DNA from: an uncultured Campylobacter sp. | GTDB lineage: Bacteria; Campylobacterota; Campylobacteria; Campylobacterales; Campylobacteraceae | Length of the DNA: 5,818 nt | Assembly: GCF_938040115.1 (NCBI RefSeq) | Contig: NZ_CALHXD010000292.1 | Span: forward strand, 1 to 5,818 | Reading direction: 5' to 3' | Shown here: in pieces, positions 1-5,380 of the stretch | Layout of the letters: each line of letters opens with the position of its first letter | How positions within the stretch are numbered: the stretch's first letter is position 1 | Position numbers and translations under genes: made by a program | Notes under the pieces: model-generated | What the model was told of the DNA's origin: nothing | What the model saw: only the letters and a program-made list of their open reading frames with translations | Databases searched by the model: none

Positions 1-24
1 TTATTACTTTTAAAAATTTATTTC

Positions 25-40
25 CGTCATCTGTCTGACG
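25..40. terminator. Weak hairpin, possible terminator of an upstream gene
   Basis: CGTCA (25-29) pairs with TGACG (36-40) around a six-base loop, and T-rich DNA follows (42-56). The stem is only five pairs, so this is a weak terminator candidate for a gene lying left of the window. I see no coding sequence in bases 1-241: the longest open stretches are a dozen codons and lack a ribosome binding site. Confidence 0.25.
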
Positions 41-191
41 AATTTTGTATTTTTTAGATTAATTTTTATGAATTATTTATTTTTAAGCTTATCTTTAAAT
101 TTGCTGTAAAATAGGCACCCTTTTAAACTTATACGAATATAAAAATATTACGCATAGACTATCTAATGCACTAAAAAGAGTGTTTTAGTCC

Positions 192-197
192 TATAAT
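192..197 (+). promoter_or_regulatory. Candidate -10 box for the 139-residue protein gene
   Basis: An exact TATAAT at 192-197 follows a T-rich stretch (181-187), the usual look of a Campylobacter housekeeping promoter, which lacks a conserved -35 box. Transcription would start near 204 and give a leader of about 90 bases before the ATG at 296. The assignment is by motif and position only. Confidence 0.45.
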
Positions 198-295
198 GCC
201 TCAGAAAGCTTAAGCCAAAATTTAATCTCGTCGTTTCAAATTTGACGGAATACTTTTTGCTAGAACTTACCGTTAGTAATATAAAAAGGATAAAA

Positions 296-715
296 ATGCA
301 GATCAAAAACGGCACTTCAAACGAGATTTTAAAGACCTTAGCAAACCGCGTAGCTCAAGGTCAAAAAGGCGATAAATTTTTAGCCTACTCTACGCTCGCG
401 GCGGCAAATTTGACGGATTTTGCAAATATGCTAGATAAATTTAACGAAAAAGCAAGTTCAGGCAGTGCGACGGATAAATTTGACGCGGATAAATTTCACG
501 GCGGCGAGGCCGGCTCGTTTTTACGAAATTTAGCCCGCGACGAAAACGAAGCGCAAATCTACGCCAAACTAGAACGCGAAGCCAAAGAAGCCACGAAGAT
601 GTTTAAGAAATTTGATTTTATGCAGATGATGACGAAGCTAGAGATGGGTAATCTAAAAGACGGCGAACGAGCGGAAATCTTTGCCAAAATGAACAAAATC
701 GCGAGGGAAATTTGA
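296..715 (+). CDS. Uncharacterised 139-residue helical protein with DKF repeats
   Basis: I do not recognise this family. The reading frame is open back to a TTG at 242, but I choose the ATG at 296 because AAGGA (286-290) sits five bases before it, while nothing like a binding site precedes 242. The product is 139 residues, highly charged, with no Cys, Trp or Pro, no signal peptide and no membrane segment, so it is probably cytoplasmic and mostly alpha-helical. The tripeptide DKF occurs four times (residues 26-28, 47-49, 60-62, 65-67), each time encoded by GATAAATTT. The C-terminal half (about 78-139) is rich in Lys, Glu, Ala and Met and looks like one or two long helices. The gene stands alone, with its own candidate promoter upstream and a hairpin downstream. 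Base composition and the AAATTT words match the surrounding DNA, so I see no sign of recent transfer. That it is a real gene is supported by the binding site and the GC-richer codons; its function is unknown. Confidence 0.72.
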   Translation: MQIKNGTSNEILKTLANRVAQGQKGDKFLAYSTLAAANLTDFANMLDKFNEKASSGSATDKFDADKFHGGEAGSFLRNLARDENEAQIYAKLEREAKEATKMFKKFDFMQMMTKLEMGNLKDGERAEIFAKMNKIAREI

Positions 716-724
716 CTTTAATGC

Positions 725-740
725 GGGGCAAATTTGCCCC
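725..740 (+). terminator. Perfect 16-base palindrome after the 139-residue protein gene
   Basis: GGGGCAAATTTGCCCC at 725-740 is a perfect palindrome beginning nine bases after the stop codon. As RNA it gives a strong five-pair GC stem with AAAUUU in the loop. The following bases (CACTCTTTC) lack a clean U-tract, so termination may be inefficient. The location fits a terminator better than an operator for mnmG, whose promoter is about 150 bases further on. Confidence 0.45.
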
Positions 741-882
741 CACTCTTTCAAAAAATGTTCTACAAAGATTGCTACAAATAAATTTAAGATAAATCGACAA
801 ACTACGCACACCGGCTCAAGAGAGTCAAATTTAAGGTAAATTTCTCAGCCGTCTTTCCTTAAATTTTTGTATATTTTATCTG

Positions 883-896
883 TTTTTTGATAAAAT
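883..896 (+). promoter_or_regulatory. Candidate mnmG promoter (T-run plus -10 box)
   Basis: The stretch TTTTTTGATAAAAT ends in a -10-like TAAAAT (891-896) directly preceded by a T-run (883-888), matching the extended -10 form common in Campylobacter. A start site near 903 would leave a leader of about 25 bases before the mnmG ATG. No -35 box is evident, as is normal for this group. Confidence 0.5.
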
Positions 897-906
897 CGCG
901 AATTTT

Positions 907-917
907 AAGGATAAGGA
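907..917 (+). promoter_or_regulatory. Double ribosome binding site that leaves the mnmG start ambiguous
   Basis: Two AAGGA copies lie in tandem at 907-911 and 913-917. The second is ten bases before the ATG at 928 but only four before the in-frame TTG at 922; the first is ten bases before the TTG. I prefer the ATG because it gives the family-like start MNYDIIVVGGG and is the commoner start codon. Confidence 0.5.
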
Positions 918-927
918 AAATTTGAAT

Positions 928-2793
928 ATGAATTATGATATTATCGTCGTCGGAGGCGGTCACGCGGGCATCGAAGCCAGCCTCGCCGCCGCAAGAATGG
1001 GCAAAAAAACACTGCTAATCACAATCCTAGCCGAGCAAATCGGCGCCGCCAGCTGCAACCCCGCAATAGGGGGCCTAGCAAAAGGCCACCTCGTAAAAGA
1101 GATCGACGCCTTAGGCGGGCAAATGGGGCTAACGACCGATGCCGTGGGTATACAGTTTCGCGTACTAAACGAGAGCAAGGGCCCGGCCGTGCGAGGTAGC
1201 CGCGCTCAGATCGATATGGACCGCTACCGCATCTATATGCGAAATTTACTGCTAAATACGCCAAATCTTGAAATCAGCCAAGAGATCGCGACGCAAATTT
1301 TAAGCTCGGACGGCGAGATCACGGGCGTGAAAACCCACCTAGGCAACGAGTATAAAACCAGCAAACTCATCATCACGACGGGCACGTTTTTAAACGGACT
1401 CATTCACGTCGGATTTAACAAACTAGAAGCCGGCCGCGTAGGCGAACTAAGCGCCAAAAATCTAAGCGATAGCCTGCGCGAACTAGGCCTAGAGGTCGGA
1501 CGGCTAAAGACCGGCACATGCCCGCGCGTGGACGCTAAAAGTATCGACTTTAGCGTGCTTGAGATCCAAGGCGGCGACGAGGATCCAAGCCCCTTTAGCT
1601 TCCGCACGAGAGACTTCGCGCCTACGCAACTGCCCTGCTACATCGCATACACGAACGAGACCACGCACGACATCATCCGCTCAAATTTTGACAAAGCGCC
1701 GCTATTTACGGGTCAGATAGAGGGCGTGGGTCCGCGCTACTGCCCGAGCATCGAGGATAAGATAAATAGATTCGGCGACCGCGACAGGCATCATCTTTTC
1801 GTCGAGCCGCAGACGCTAGAGGCCACGGAGTACTATATCAACGGCTTTTCTACGAGCTTGCCGTATGAAGTGCAGGTCGCGATGCTACGCTCGGTCAAAG
1901 GCTTTGAAAACGCGCGCATCGTGCGCCACGGCTACGCGATCGAGTACGACTACGTCCAGCCCACCGAGCTAAAACACACGCTAGAGACCAAAAAGGCGCG
2001 CGGACTCTATCTCGCAGGCCAGATCAACGGCACGACGGGCTACGAGGAGGCTGGCGCGCAGGGGCTGATGGCCGGCATAAACGCAGCGCTTGCGCTTGAT
2101 GGCAAAGAGCCGTTCGTCCTACGACGCGACGAGGCCTACATCGGCGTCCTCATCGATGATCTGGTGACCAAAGGTACGAAGGAGCCATACCGTATGTTTA
2201 CCTCCCGCGCCGAGTATAGGCTGCTGCTGCGCGAGGATAACGCCGTGCTGCGCCTGGGAGGATACGGCCGCGAGCTTGGCTTGCTAGACGAAGCGACGTT
2301 TGAGAAAATAGAAGCCATAAGGTCAAATTTGACTCGCGGGCTAGAGCTACTAAACACCACCGAGATCACGCCGACAAAGCGAAATTTAGAGCTTTTAGCT
2401 AGTCTTGACGAGGAGATAATCAGCCAAAATTTGACCCTGCAAAAAATCGTCGCCAGAAAGAGCTTTACAGGCGAAAAACTGCGCAAGCTAGATCCATTTT
2501 TTGAGGCGCTCGACGAAGCAAGCTTGGAGCAAATTTTAGTCGAAGCCAAATACCAGCACTACATCGCCGAGCAAAAAAGCCAAATAGAGCGCATGAAAGA
2601 TATGCTGCAAGTGCGTATCCCAGAGGGCTTTAGCTTCCGCGGTATCAGCGGGCTAAGCAACGAAGTGGTAGAAAAGCTAGAAACCTTTAATCCTCCTACG
2701 CTTTTTGCCGCCAGCGAGATTAGCGGTATCACGCCCGCAGCGATAGATATTTTGCACATTTATATAAAGATGAACGCTAAGGAGCCGCGATAA
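928..2793 (+). CDS. mnmG: tRNA uridine-5-carboxymethylaminomethyl modification enzyme MnmG (GidA)
   Basis: MnmG works with the GTPase MnmE in the cytoplasm to install carboxymethylaminomethyl or aminomethyl groups at C5 of wobble uridine U34, using FAD, NADH and a methylene-tetrahydrofolate carbon. This helps decoding of codons ending in A or G in split boxes. The protein is 621 residues, close to the 629 of E. coli. The FAD dinucleotide motif GGGHAG is at residues 9-14. Two conserved cysteines are present: C43 in SCNPAIGG and C272 in GPRYCPSIEDK, the first family signature. The second signature, AGQINGTTGYEE, begins at residue 363. The C-terminal MnmE/tRNA-binding helical domain has ISGLSNE (573-579) and SGITPAA (599-605). 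The sequence is intact, with no missing key residue. The start could instead be TTG at 922, adding two residues. The gene has its own promoter and a strong terminator, so it is probably a single-gene unit. Identification is near certain. Confidence 0.98.
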   Translation: MNYDIIVVGGGHAGIEASLAAARMGKKTLLITILAEQIGAASCNPAIGGLAKGHLVKEIDALGGQMGLTTDAVGIQFRVLNESKGPAVRGSRAQIDMDRYRIYMRNLLLNTPNLEISQEIATQILSSDGEITGVKTHLGNEYKTSKLIITTGTFLNGLIHVGFNKLEAGRVGELSAKNLSDSLRELGLEVGRLKTGTCPRVDAKSIDFSVLEIQGGDEDPSPFSFRTRDFAPTQLPCYIAYTNETTHDIIRSNFDKAPLFTGQIEGVGPRYCPSIEDKINRFGDRDRHHLFVEPQTLEATEYYINGFSTSLPYEVQVAMLRSVKGFENARIVRHGYAIEYDYVQPTELKHTLETKKARGLYLAGQINGTTGYEEAGAQGLMAGINAALALDGKEPFVLRRDEAYIGVLIDDLVTKGTKEPYRMFTSRAEYRLLLREDNAVLRLGGYGRELGLLDEATFEKIEAIRSNLTRGLELLNTTEITPTKRNLELLASLDEEIISQNLTLQKIVARKSFTGEKLRKLDPFFEALDEASLEQILVEAKYQHYIAEQKSQIERMKDMLQVRIPEGFSFRGISGLSNEVVEKLETFNPPTLFAASEISGITPAAIDILHIYIKMNAKEPR

Positions 2794-2813
2794 AATGCTA
2801 TTTAATAAGGATG

Positions 2814-2854
2814 AGCGTTAAATTTGGGGTTAAATTTAACGCTTCGCCTTTTTT
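2814..2854 (+). terminator. Intrinsic terminator after mnmG
   Basis: AGCGTTAAATTT (2814-2825) pairs perfectly with AAATTTAACGCT (2832-2843), a 12-pair stem with a GGGGTT loop, followed five bases later by six Ts (2849-2854). It begins about 20 bases after the mnmG stop codon. It also lies between mnmG and the convergent VOC gene, so the stem could serve both strands, though the T-tract favours the + strand. Each arm contains AAATTT. Confidence 0.8.
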
Positions 2855-2874
2855 GCGTTTTAATTTTACGAACC

Positions 2875-2889
2875 CGTCAAATTTAATCG
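2875..2889. repeat. 15-base direct repeat, copy 1 (over the VOC stop codon)
   Basis: CGTCAAATTTAATCG occurs here and again, exactly, at 3415-3429. Read on the - strand this copy contains the last codon (GAT) and TAA stop of the VOC gene's restored frame. Confidence 0.7.
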
Positions 2890-3262
2890 TATCTGCTAAT
2901 CTCTATCAAATTTCCGTCCGGGTCGCGCACGTAGATTGAGCTTATCGCTCCAAGCGCGCCCGTTCGCGGCACCATCCCTGCTCTACGGCGATACCCGCAG
3001 CCTCCAGCTCCCCTAAAACCGACTCAAGCGGCGTATCCGTAAGCAAGCAGATATCGGCCGTTCCGACGTTTGCGTTTAGGGCGTTTGGCAAAATTTCCTC
3101 GCCTTTTACGTGCAAATTTATCTTTTGCGAGCCGAAGGCCAGAGCCTTGCGTCCGTTTGCGAAATCAACCTCGCGCATACCCAGTACTCGCACGTAAAAA
3201 TCAAGCGTCCGTTGTAAATCAGTAACCGTTAAAACGATATGATCGATCGAAGCGATACGCAT
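2883..3262 (-). pseudogene. Glyoxalase/VOC-family protein (GLOD5-like), broken by a one-base frameshift
   Basis: The gene starts at ATG 3262-3260 on the - strand, five bases after a strong AAAAGGAG site (3275-3268). It encodes a vicinal-oxygen-chelate fold protein, a family of small metal enzymes including glyoxalases and dioxygenases. Residues 1-95 are normal: IDHIVLTV at the N-terminus with likely metal ligand H8, FYVRVLGM, and FGSQKINLH with likely ligand H51. At a GGG run (+ strand CCC, 2976-2978) the frame shifts, and the open frame ends at 2942 after 106 residues with an unrelated tail. Adding one G there restores GMVPRTGALGAISSIYVRDP, then DGNLIEISRYD and TAA at 2885-2883, giving 126 residues, the usual length of this family. 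The lost tail holds the third likely ligand, E121, so the truncated product should not bind metal properly. Whether this is a true mutation or a sequencing error cannot be told here. The substrate is unknown. The gene runs towards mnmG and away from petA. Confidence 0.88.
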
Positions 3263-3414
3263 AAATTCTCCTTTTAAATCAAATTTAACAAAACATTGCC
3301 CACTAAAAACGGCAAATTTTACGGCGCAAATTTAAAGCCGCTCGGCATTAAATTTTGCGGCGCGGGTAAATCAAGCAGAATAAAACCAAATTTAAATTTA
3401 GCTGACCCGCGAAG

Positions 3415-3429
3415 CGTCAAATTTAATCG
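3415..3429. repeat. 15-base direct repeat, copy 2
   Basis: This is an exact second copy of CGTCAAATTTAATCG (first at 2875-2889), in the same orientation, 540 bases away. On the - strand it again reads GAT TAA ATTTGACG, placing a stop codon at 3425-3423. Confidence 0.7.
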
Positions 3430-3492
3430 CCCAAGCCCGATTGCTCCCAAATTTTATCCACAAAAGCCTCAAAAAGGCAAAATAGTAAATGA

Positions 3493-3504
3493 TTTTTTAA
3501 AAAA
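3493..3504. repeat. TTTTTTAAAAAA palindrome upstream of the petA promoter
   Basis: T6A6 at 3493-3504, extended by one matching base on each side, is a 14-base palindrome about 60 bases upstream of the petA -10 box. The same 12 bases recur at 3575-3586. Confidence 0.6.
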
Positions 3505-3560
3505 TAATTTAAATATCTAAACTATTTGCAGGAAAAATAAAATTTTAATTTTCATAAGAG

Positions 3561-3566
3561 TATAAT
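3561..3566 (+). promoter_or_regulatory. Candidate petABC promoter -10 box
   Basis: An exact TATAAT at 3561-3566 follows an A/T-rich stretch (3534-3552) with no recognisable -35 box. A start site near 3573 gives a leader of about 30 bases, ending in AAGGAAGG (3594-3601) before the ATG. This is the only good promoter seen ahead of petA, and the tight packing downstream implies it drives the whole operon. Confidence 0.6.
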
Positions 3567-3574
3567 GGCGAGTA

Positions 3575-3586
3575 TTTTTTAAAAAA
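3575..3586. repeat. TTTTTTAAAAAA palindrome at the petA transcription start
   Basis: This is the second T6A6 copy, 82 bases from the first. It lies between the -10 box and the ribosome binding site of petA, at or just after the likely transcription start, where a bound protein could block the promoter. A chance low-complexity match is also possible in such AT-rich DNA. Confidence 0.55.
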
Positions 3587-3603
3587 CTGCTGAAAGGAAG
3601 GTA

Positions 3604-4107
3604 ATGTCCGTAAAACAAGAAAGACGAGATTTTATCGGTTTGGCGTTCGGGGCGGTGGCCGCAGTCGGCGGCGCGGCGACCCTCGTAGCCGTCAAAAAGA
3701 CCTGGGATCCGCTTCCTAGCGTTAAGGCGGCGGGATTTACGACCGTAGATCTTAGCCCGATGAAAGAGGGCGAGATGCGCCAAATAGAGTGGCGCAAAAA
3801 GCCGATATTTATCCTAAAAAAAGACGCTTCGATGGCGCCTAACGACAAGCGCGACGTCGTGGTAGACGGTGCTAGATATATGGTGGCGATCGGGCTTTGC
3901 ACGCATCTTGGCTGCATCCCGGAGTGGAAACCGGGCAAGCAACTTTTCGTTTGCGCCTGTCACGGAGGCGAATTTAACGCAGACGGCGTAAATACCTTCG
4001 GCCCTCCTCCGCGCCCGCTAGACATACCGCCGTTTAAGATAGACGGTACGAAACTCGTTCTGGGCGAAACCAGCCCCGAATACGAAAAACTAGCGGCTCA
4101 AGCGTAA
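3604..4107 (+). CDS. petA: Cytochrome bc1 complex, Rieske iron-sulfur subunit
   Basis: The Rieske protein carries a 2Fe-2S cluster that accepts the first electron from quinol at the outer site of cytochrome b and swings to deliver it to cytochrome c. The product is 167 residues. A twin-arginine motif (ERRDFIG, residues 6-12) precedes one membrane segment (about 12-31), which serves as an uncleaved Tat-exported anchor, leaving the cluster domain in the periplasm. Cluster box I is CTHLGC (99-104) and box II is CACHGG (117-122). By homology C99, H101, C117 and H120 bind iron, and C104-C119 form the stabilising disulfide. GPPPRPLD (the Pro-rich loop) follows near residue 137. Box II departs from the usual CPCHGS, with Gly for Ser at 122 and Phe at 124 where many have Tyr. 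The ATG at 3604 has AAGGA five bases upstream. It is the first gene of petABC; petB begins 10 bases after its stop. Confidence 0.97.
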   Translation: MSVKQERRDFIGLAFGAVAAVGGAATLVAVKKTWDPLPSVKAAGFTTVDLSPMKEGEMRQIEWRKKPIFILKKDASMAPNDKRDVVVDGARYMVAIGLCTHLGCIPEWKPGKQLFVCACHGGEFNADGVNTFGPPPRPLDIPPFKIDGTKLVLGETSPEYEKLAAQA

Positions 4108-4117
4108 GGAGGGGAAA

Positions 4118-5380
4118 ATGCACATCAGAAAATCAACGGGCGTTTTAGACTGGCTGGATCAAAGGATCGCCCTAAACAAGCTAATGAAAGTCCTCGTCAG
4201 CGAATACTGGATACCGAAAAATATAAATTTCCTCTGGGCGATGGGCGTTATACTCACGACGCTTTTTGCTTTGCTTATTTTTACCGGATTTATGCTAGTT
4301 ATGTACTACAAACCGGACATAAATTTAGCCTTTGACAGCGTAAATTTTACCATAATGAAAGAGGTCGAGTACGGCTGGCTATGGCGTCACATACATGCGG
4401 TTGCGGCTTCGGTCGTATTTTTAATCATCTACATACATACCTTTACGGCGATCTACTACGGCTCTTACAAAAAAGGTCGCGAGATGATTTGGGTCAGCGG
4501 CATGTTGCTCTTCATCCTGTTTTCAGCCGAGGCTTTTAGCGGATATATGCTACCTTGGGGTCAGATGAGCTACTGGGCGGCGATGGTTATTACGAATTTA
4601 TTCGGCGGCATCCCGGTTATCGGCGATGCGGTGGTCGAGTGGATCAGAGGCGACTACGCCGTTAGTGATCCTACTTTGACGAGATTTTTCATGCTTCACG
4701 TATGCTTGCTACCGATCGTGCTTATAGCAGTCGTCGCGATACACTTTTATACGCTCCGCGTTCCGCACGTAAATAACGAAACGGGCGAAGAGATAGACTT
4801 TGATATCGAGGCTGAAAAATATCTAAGCGGCGATAAGAAAAATGCTAAAGTTATTCCGTTTTGGCCGGGATTTTTGGCAAAAGACTTTATGTACATCGGC
4901 TTTTTTATGATTTTCTTTTTCTATTTAGTCTGTTTCCATTTCAACTTCGCGATGGATCCGATAAATTTCGAGCCGGGCAACCCGCTAAAAACGCCTCCGC
5001 ACATCTATCCTGAGTGGTACTTCTTGTGGCAGTACGAGATTTTACGCGGATTTTTCTTCGATATTTTCGGCTTTAAAGCTTACAACATCGGCCTTATCGC
5101 GTTTGCGATCGCGGGCGTAGCTCTATTTTTTATGCCGCTTTACGATAGAAGCGATGTCGTGGCTCCGGCTCACGAGAGAAAAGGCTTTTTCGTATGGTTC
5201 TGGTTGCTAGTGGTCGATATGATCGTGCTTACGATCTTCGGTAAGCTACCTGCCGACGGCGTGACGCTTGGTATTTCAAACTCATGGATAGGATTTTACT
5301 CGACCATTACGTTTTTCGTTCTGCTTTTTGTCGTTTTACCTATCATAACGACTCTTGAGAAAAAAGGAGCGGTAAAATGA
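4118..5380 (+). CDS. petB: Cytochrome bc1 complex, cytochrome b subunit
   Basis: Cytochrome b is the membrane core of the complex. It oxidises quinol near the periplasmic face, sends one electron to the Rieske protein and the other across the membrane through two b hemes. The 420-residue product is a full-length fused form, covering both the b6-like and subunit IV-like halves. Heme ligands are H93 and H107 in helix B and H194 and H209 in helix D. R90 lies beside the first pair. The quinol-site motif PEWY is at 298-301, and the C-D loop reads GGIPVIGD (163-170). About eight membrane helices are visible, roughly 38-63, 91-114, 124-144, 190-215, 257-277, 322-341, 357-375 and 392-411. The helix D histidines are 15 apart, as in cytochrome b6, rather than 14 as in mitochondrial and most proteobacterial cytochrome b. 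Translation starts at ATG 4118 after AAGGAGGGG (4106-4114), which overlaps the petA stop. Its stop overlaps the petC start. Confidence 0.98.
   Translation: MHIRKSTGVLDWLDQRIALNKLMKVLVSEYWIPKNINFLWAMGVILTTLFALLIFTGFMLVMYYKPDINLAFDSVNFTIMKEVEYGWLWRHIHAVAASVVFLIIYIHTFTAIYYGSYKKGREMIWVSGMLLFILFSAEAFSGYMLPWGQMSYWAAMVITNLFGGIPVIGDAVVEWIRGDYAVSDPTLTRFFMLHVCLLPIVLIAVVAIHFYTLRVPHVNNETGEEIDFDIEAEKYLSGDKKNAKVIPFWPGFLAKDFMYIGFFMIFFFYLVCFHFNFAMDPINFEPGNPLKTPPHIYPEWYFLWQYEILRGFFFDIFGFKAYNIGLIAFAIAGVALFFMPLYDRSDVVAPAHERKGFFVWFWLLVVDMIVLTIFGKLPADGVTLGISNSWIGFYSTITFFVLLFVVLPIITTLEKKGAVK

Larger units (their letters stand above)
3283..3560. other. AAATTT-dense spacer between the VOC gene and petA promoter
   Basis: The gene-free stretch between the VOC start (3262) and petA (3604) is 341 bases. 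The part from 3283 holds nine AAATTT words counting the one at its left edge, a copy of the 15-base repeat, and a TTTTTTAAAAAA palindrome. A + strand frame of 74 codons opens at TTG 3296, but it lacks a binding site and its residues mostly restate the repeated word, so I treat it as non-coding. On the - strand, 3521-3423 reads in part like a protein end (EAFVDKIWEQSGLGD then TAA), which may be a gene remnant. The VOC promoter should lie in the left part, reading leftwards, but I cannot pick a convincing -10 box. Confidence 0.5.

Noticed and set aside
67..108. A 13-codon leucine-rich mini-frame (MNYLFLSLSLNLL) in the left spacer
   Set aside because: No binding site, low-complexity AT-rich DNA, and no attenuator structure or biosynthetic gene downstream to make it a leader peptide.
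242..295. An 18-residue N-terminal extension of the 139-residue protein from TTG 242
   Set aside because: No binding site precedes 242, whereas AAGGA is five bases before ATG 296; the extension is hydrophobic and unlike the rest of the protein.
823..870. Clustered AAATTT words in the left and mnmG upstream spacers as a CRISPR or tandem array
   Set aside because: Spacing is irregular, the shared unit is only 6-11 bases, and there are no constant-length spacers.
2136..2549. A 137-codon - strand open frame inside mnmG
   Set aside because: It is a mirror of mnmG codons: a Ser/Arg/Leu-rich product with no binding site, fully inside a well-conserved gene.
3337..3361. GCCGC/GCGGC inverted repeat as a terminator or operator
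   Set aside because: Only five pairs around a 15-base loop, with no T-tract after it on either strand; expected by chance.
3296..3520. A 74-codon + strand open frame between the VOC gene and petA
   Set aside because: It starts at TTG with no ribosome binding site, has a basic, proline-rich low-complexity product dominated by residues from AAATTT words (KF, NL), and no family resemblance. More likely open by chance.
3579..3938. A 119-codon - strand open frame across petA
   Set aside because: It overlaps the clearly coding Rieske gene and has no family resemblance or binding site.
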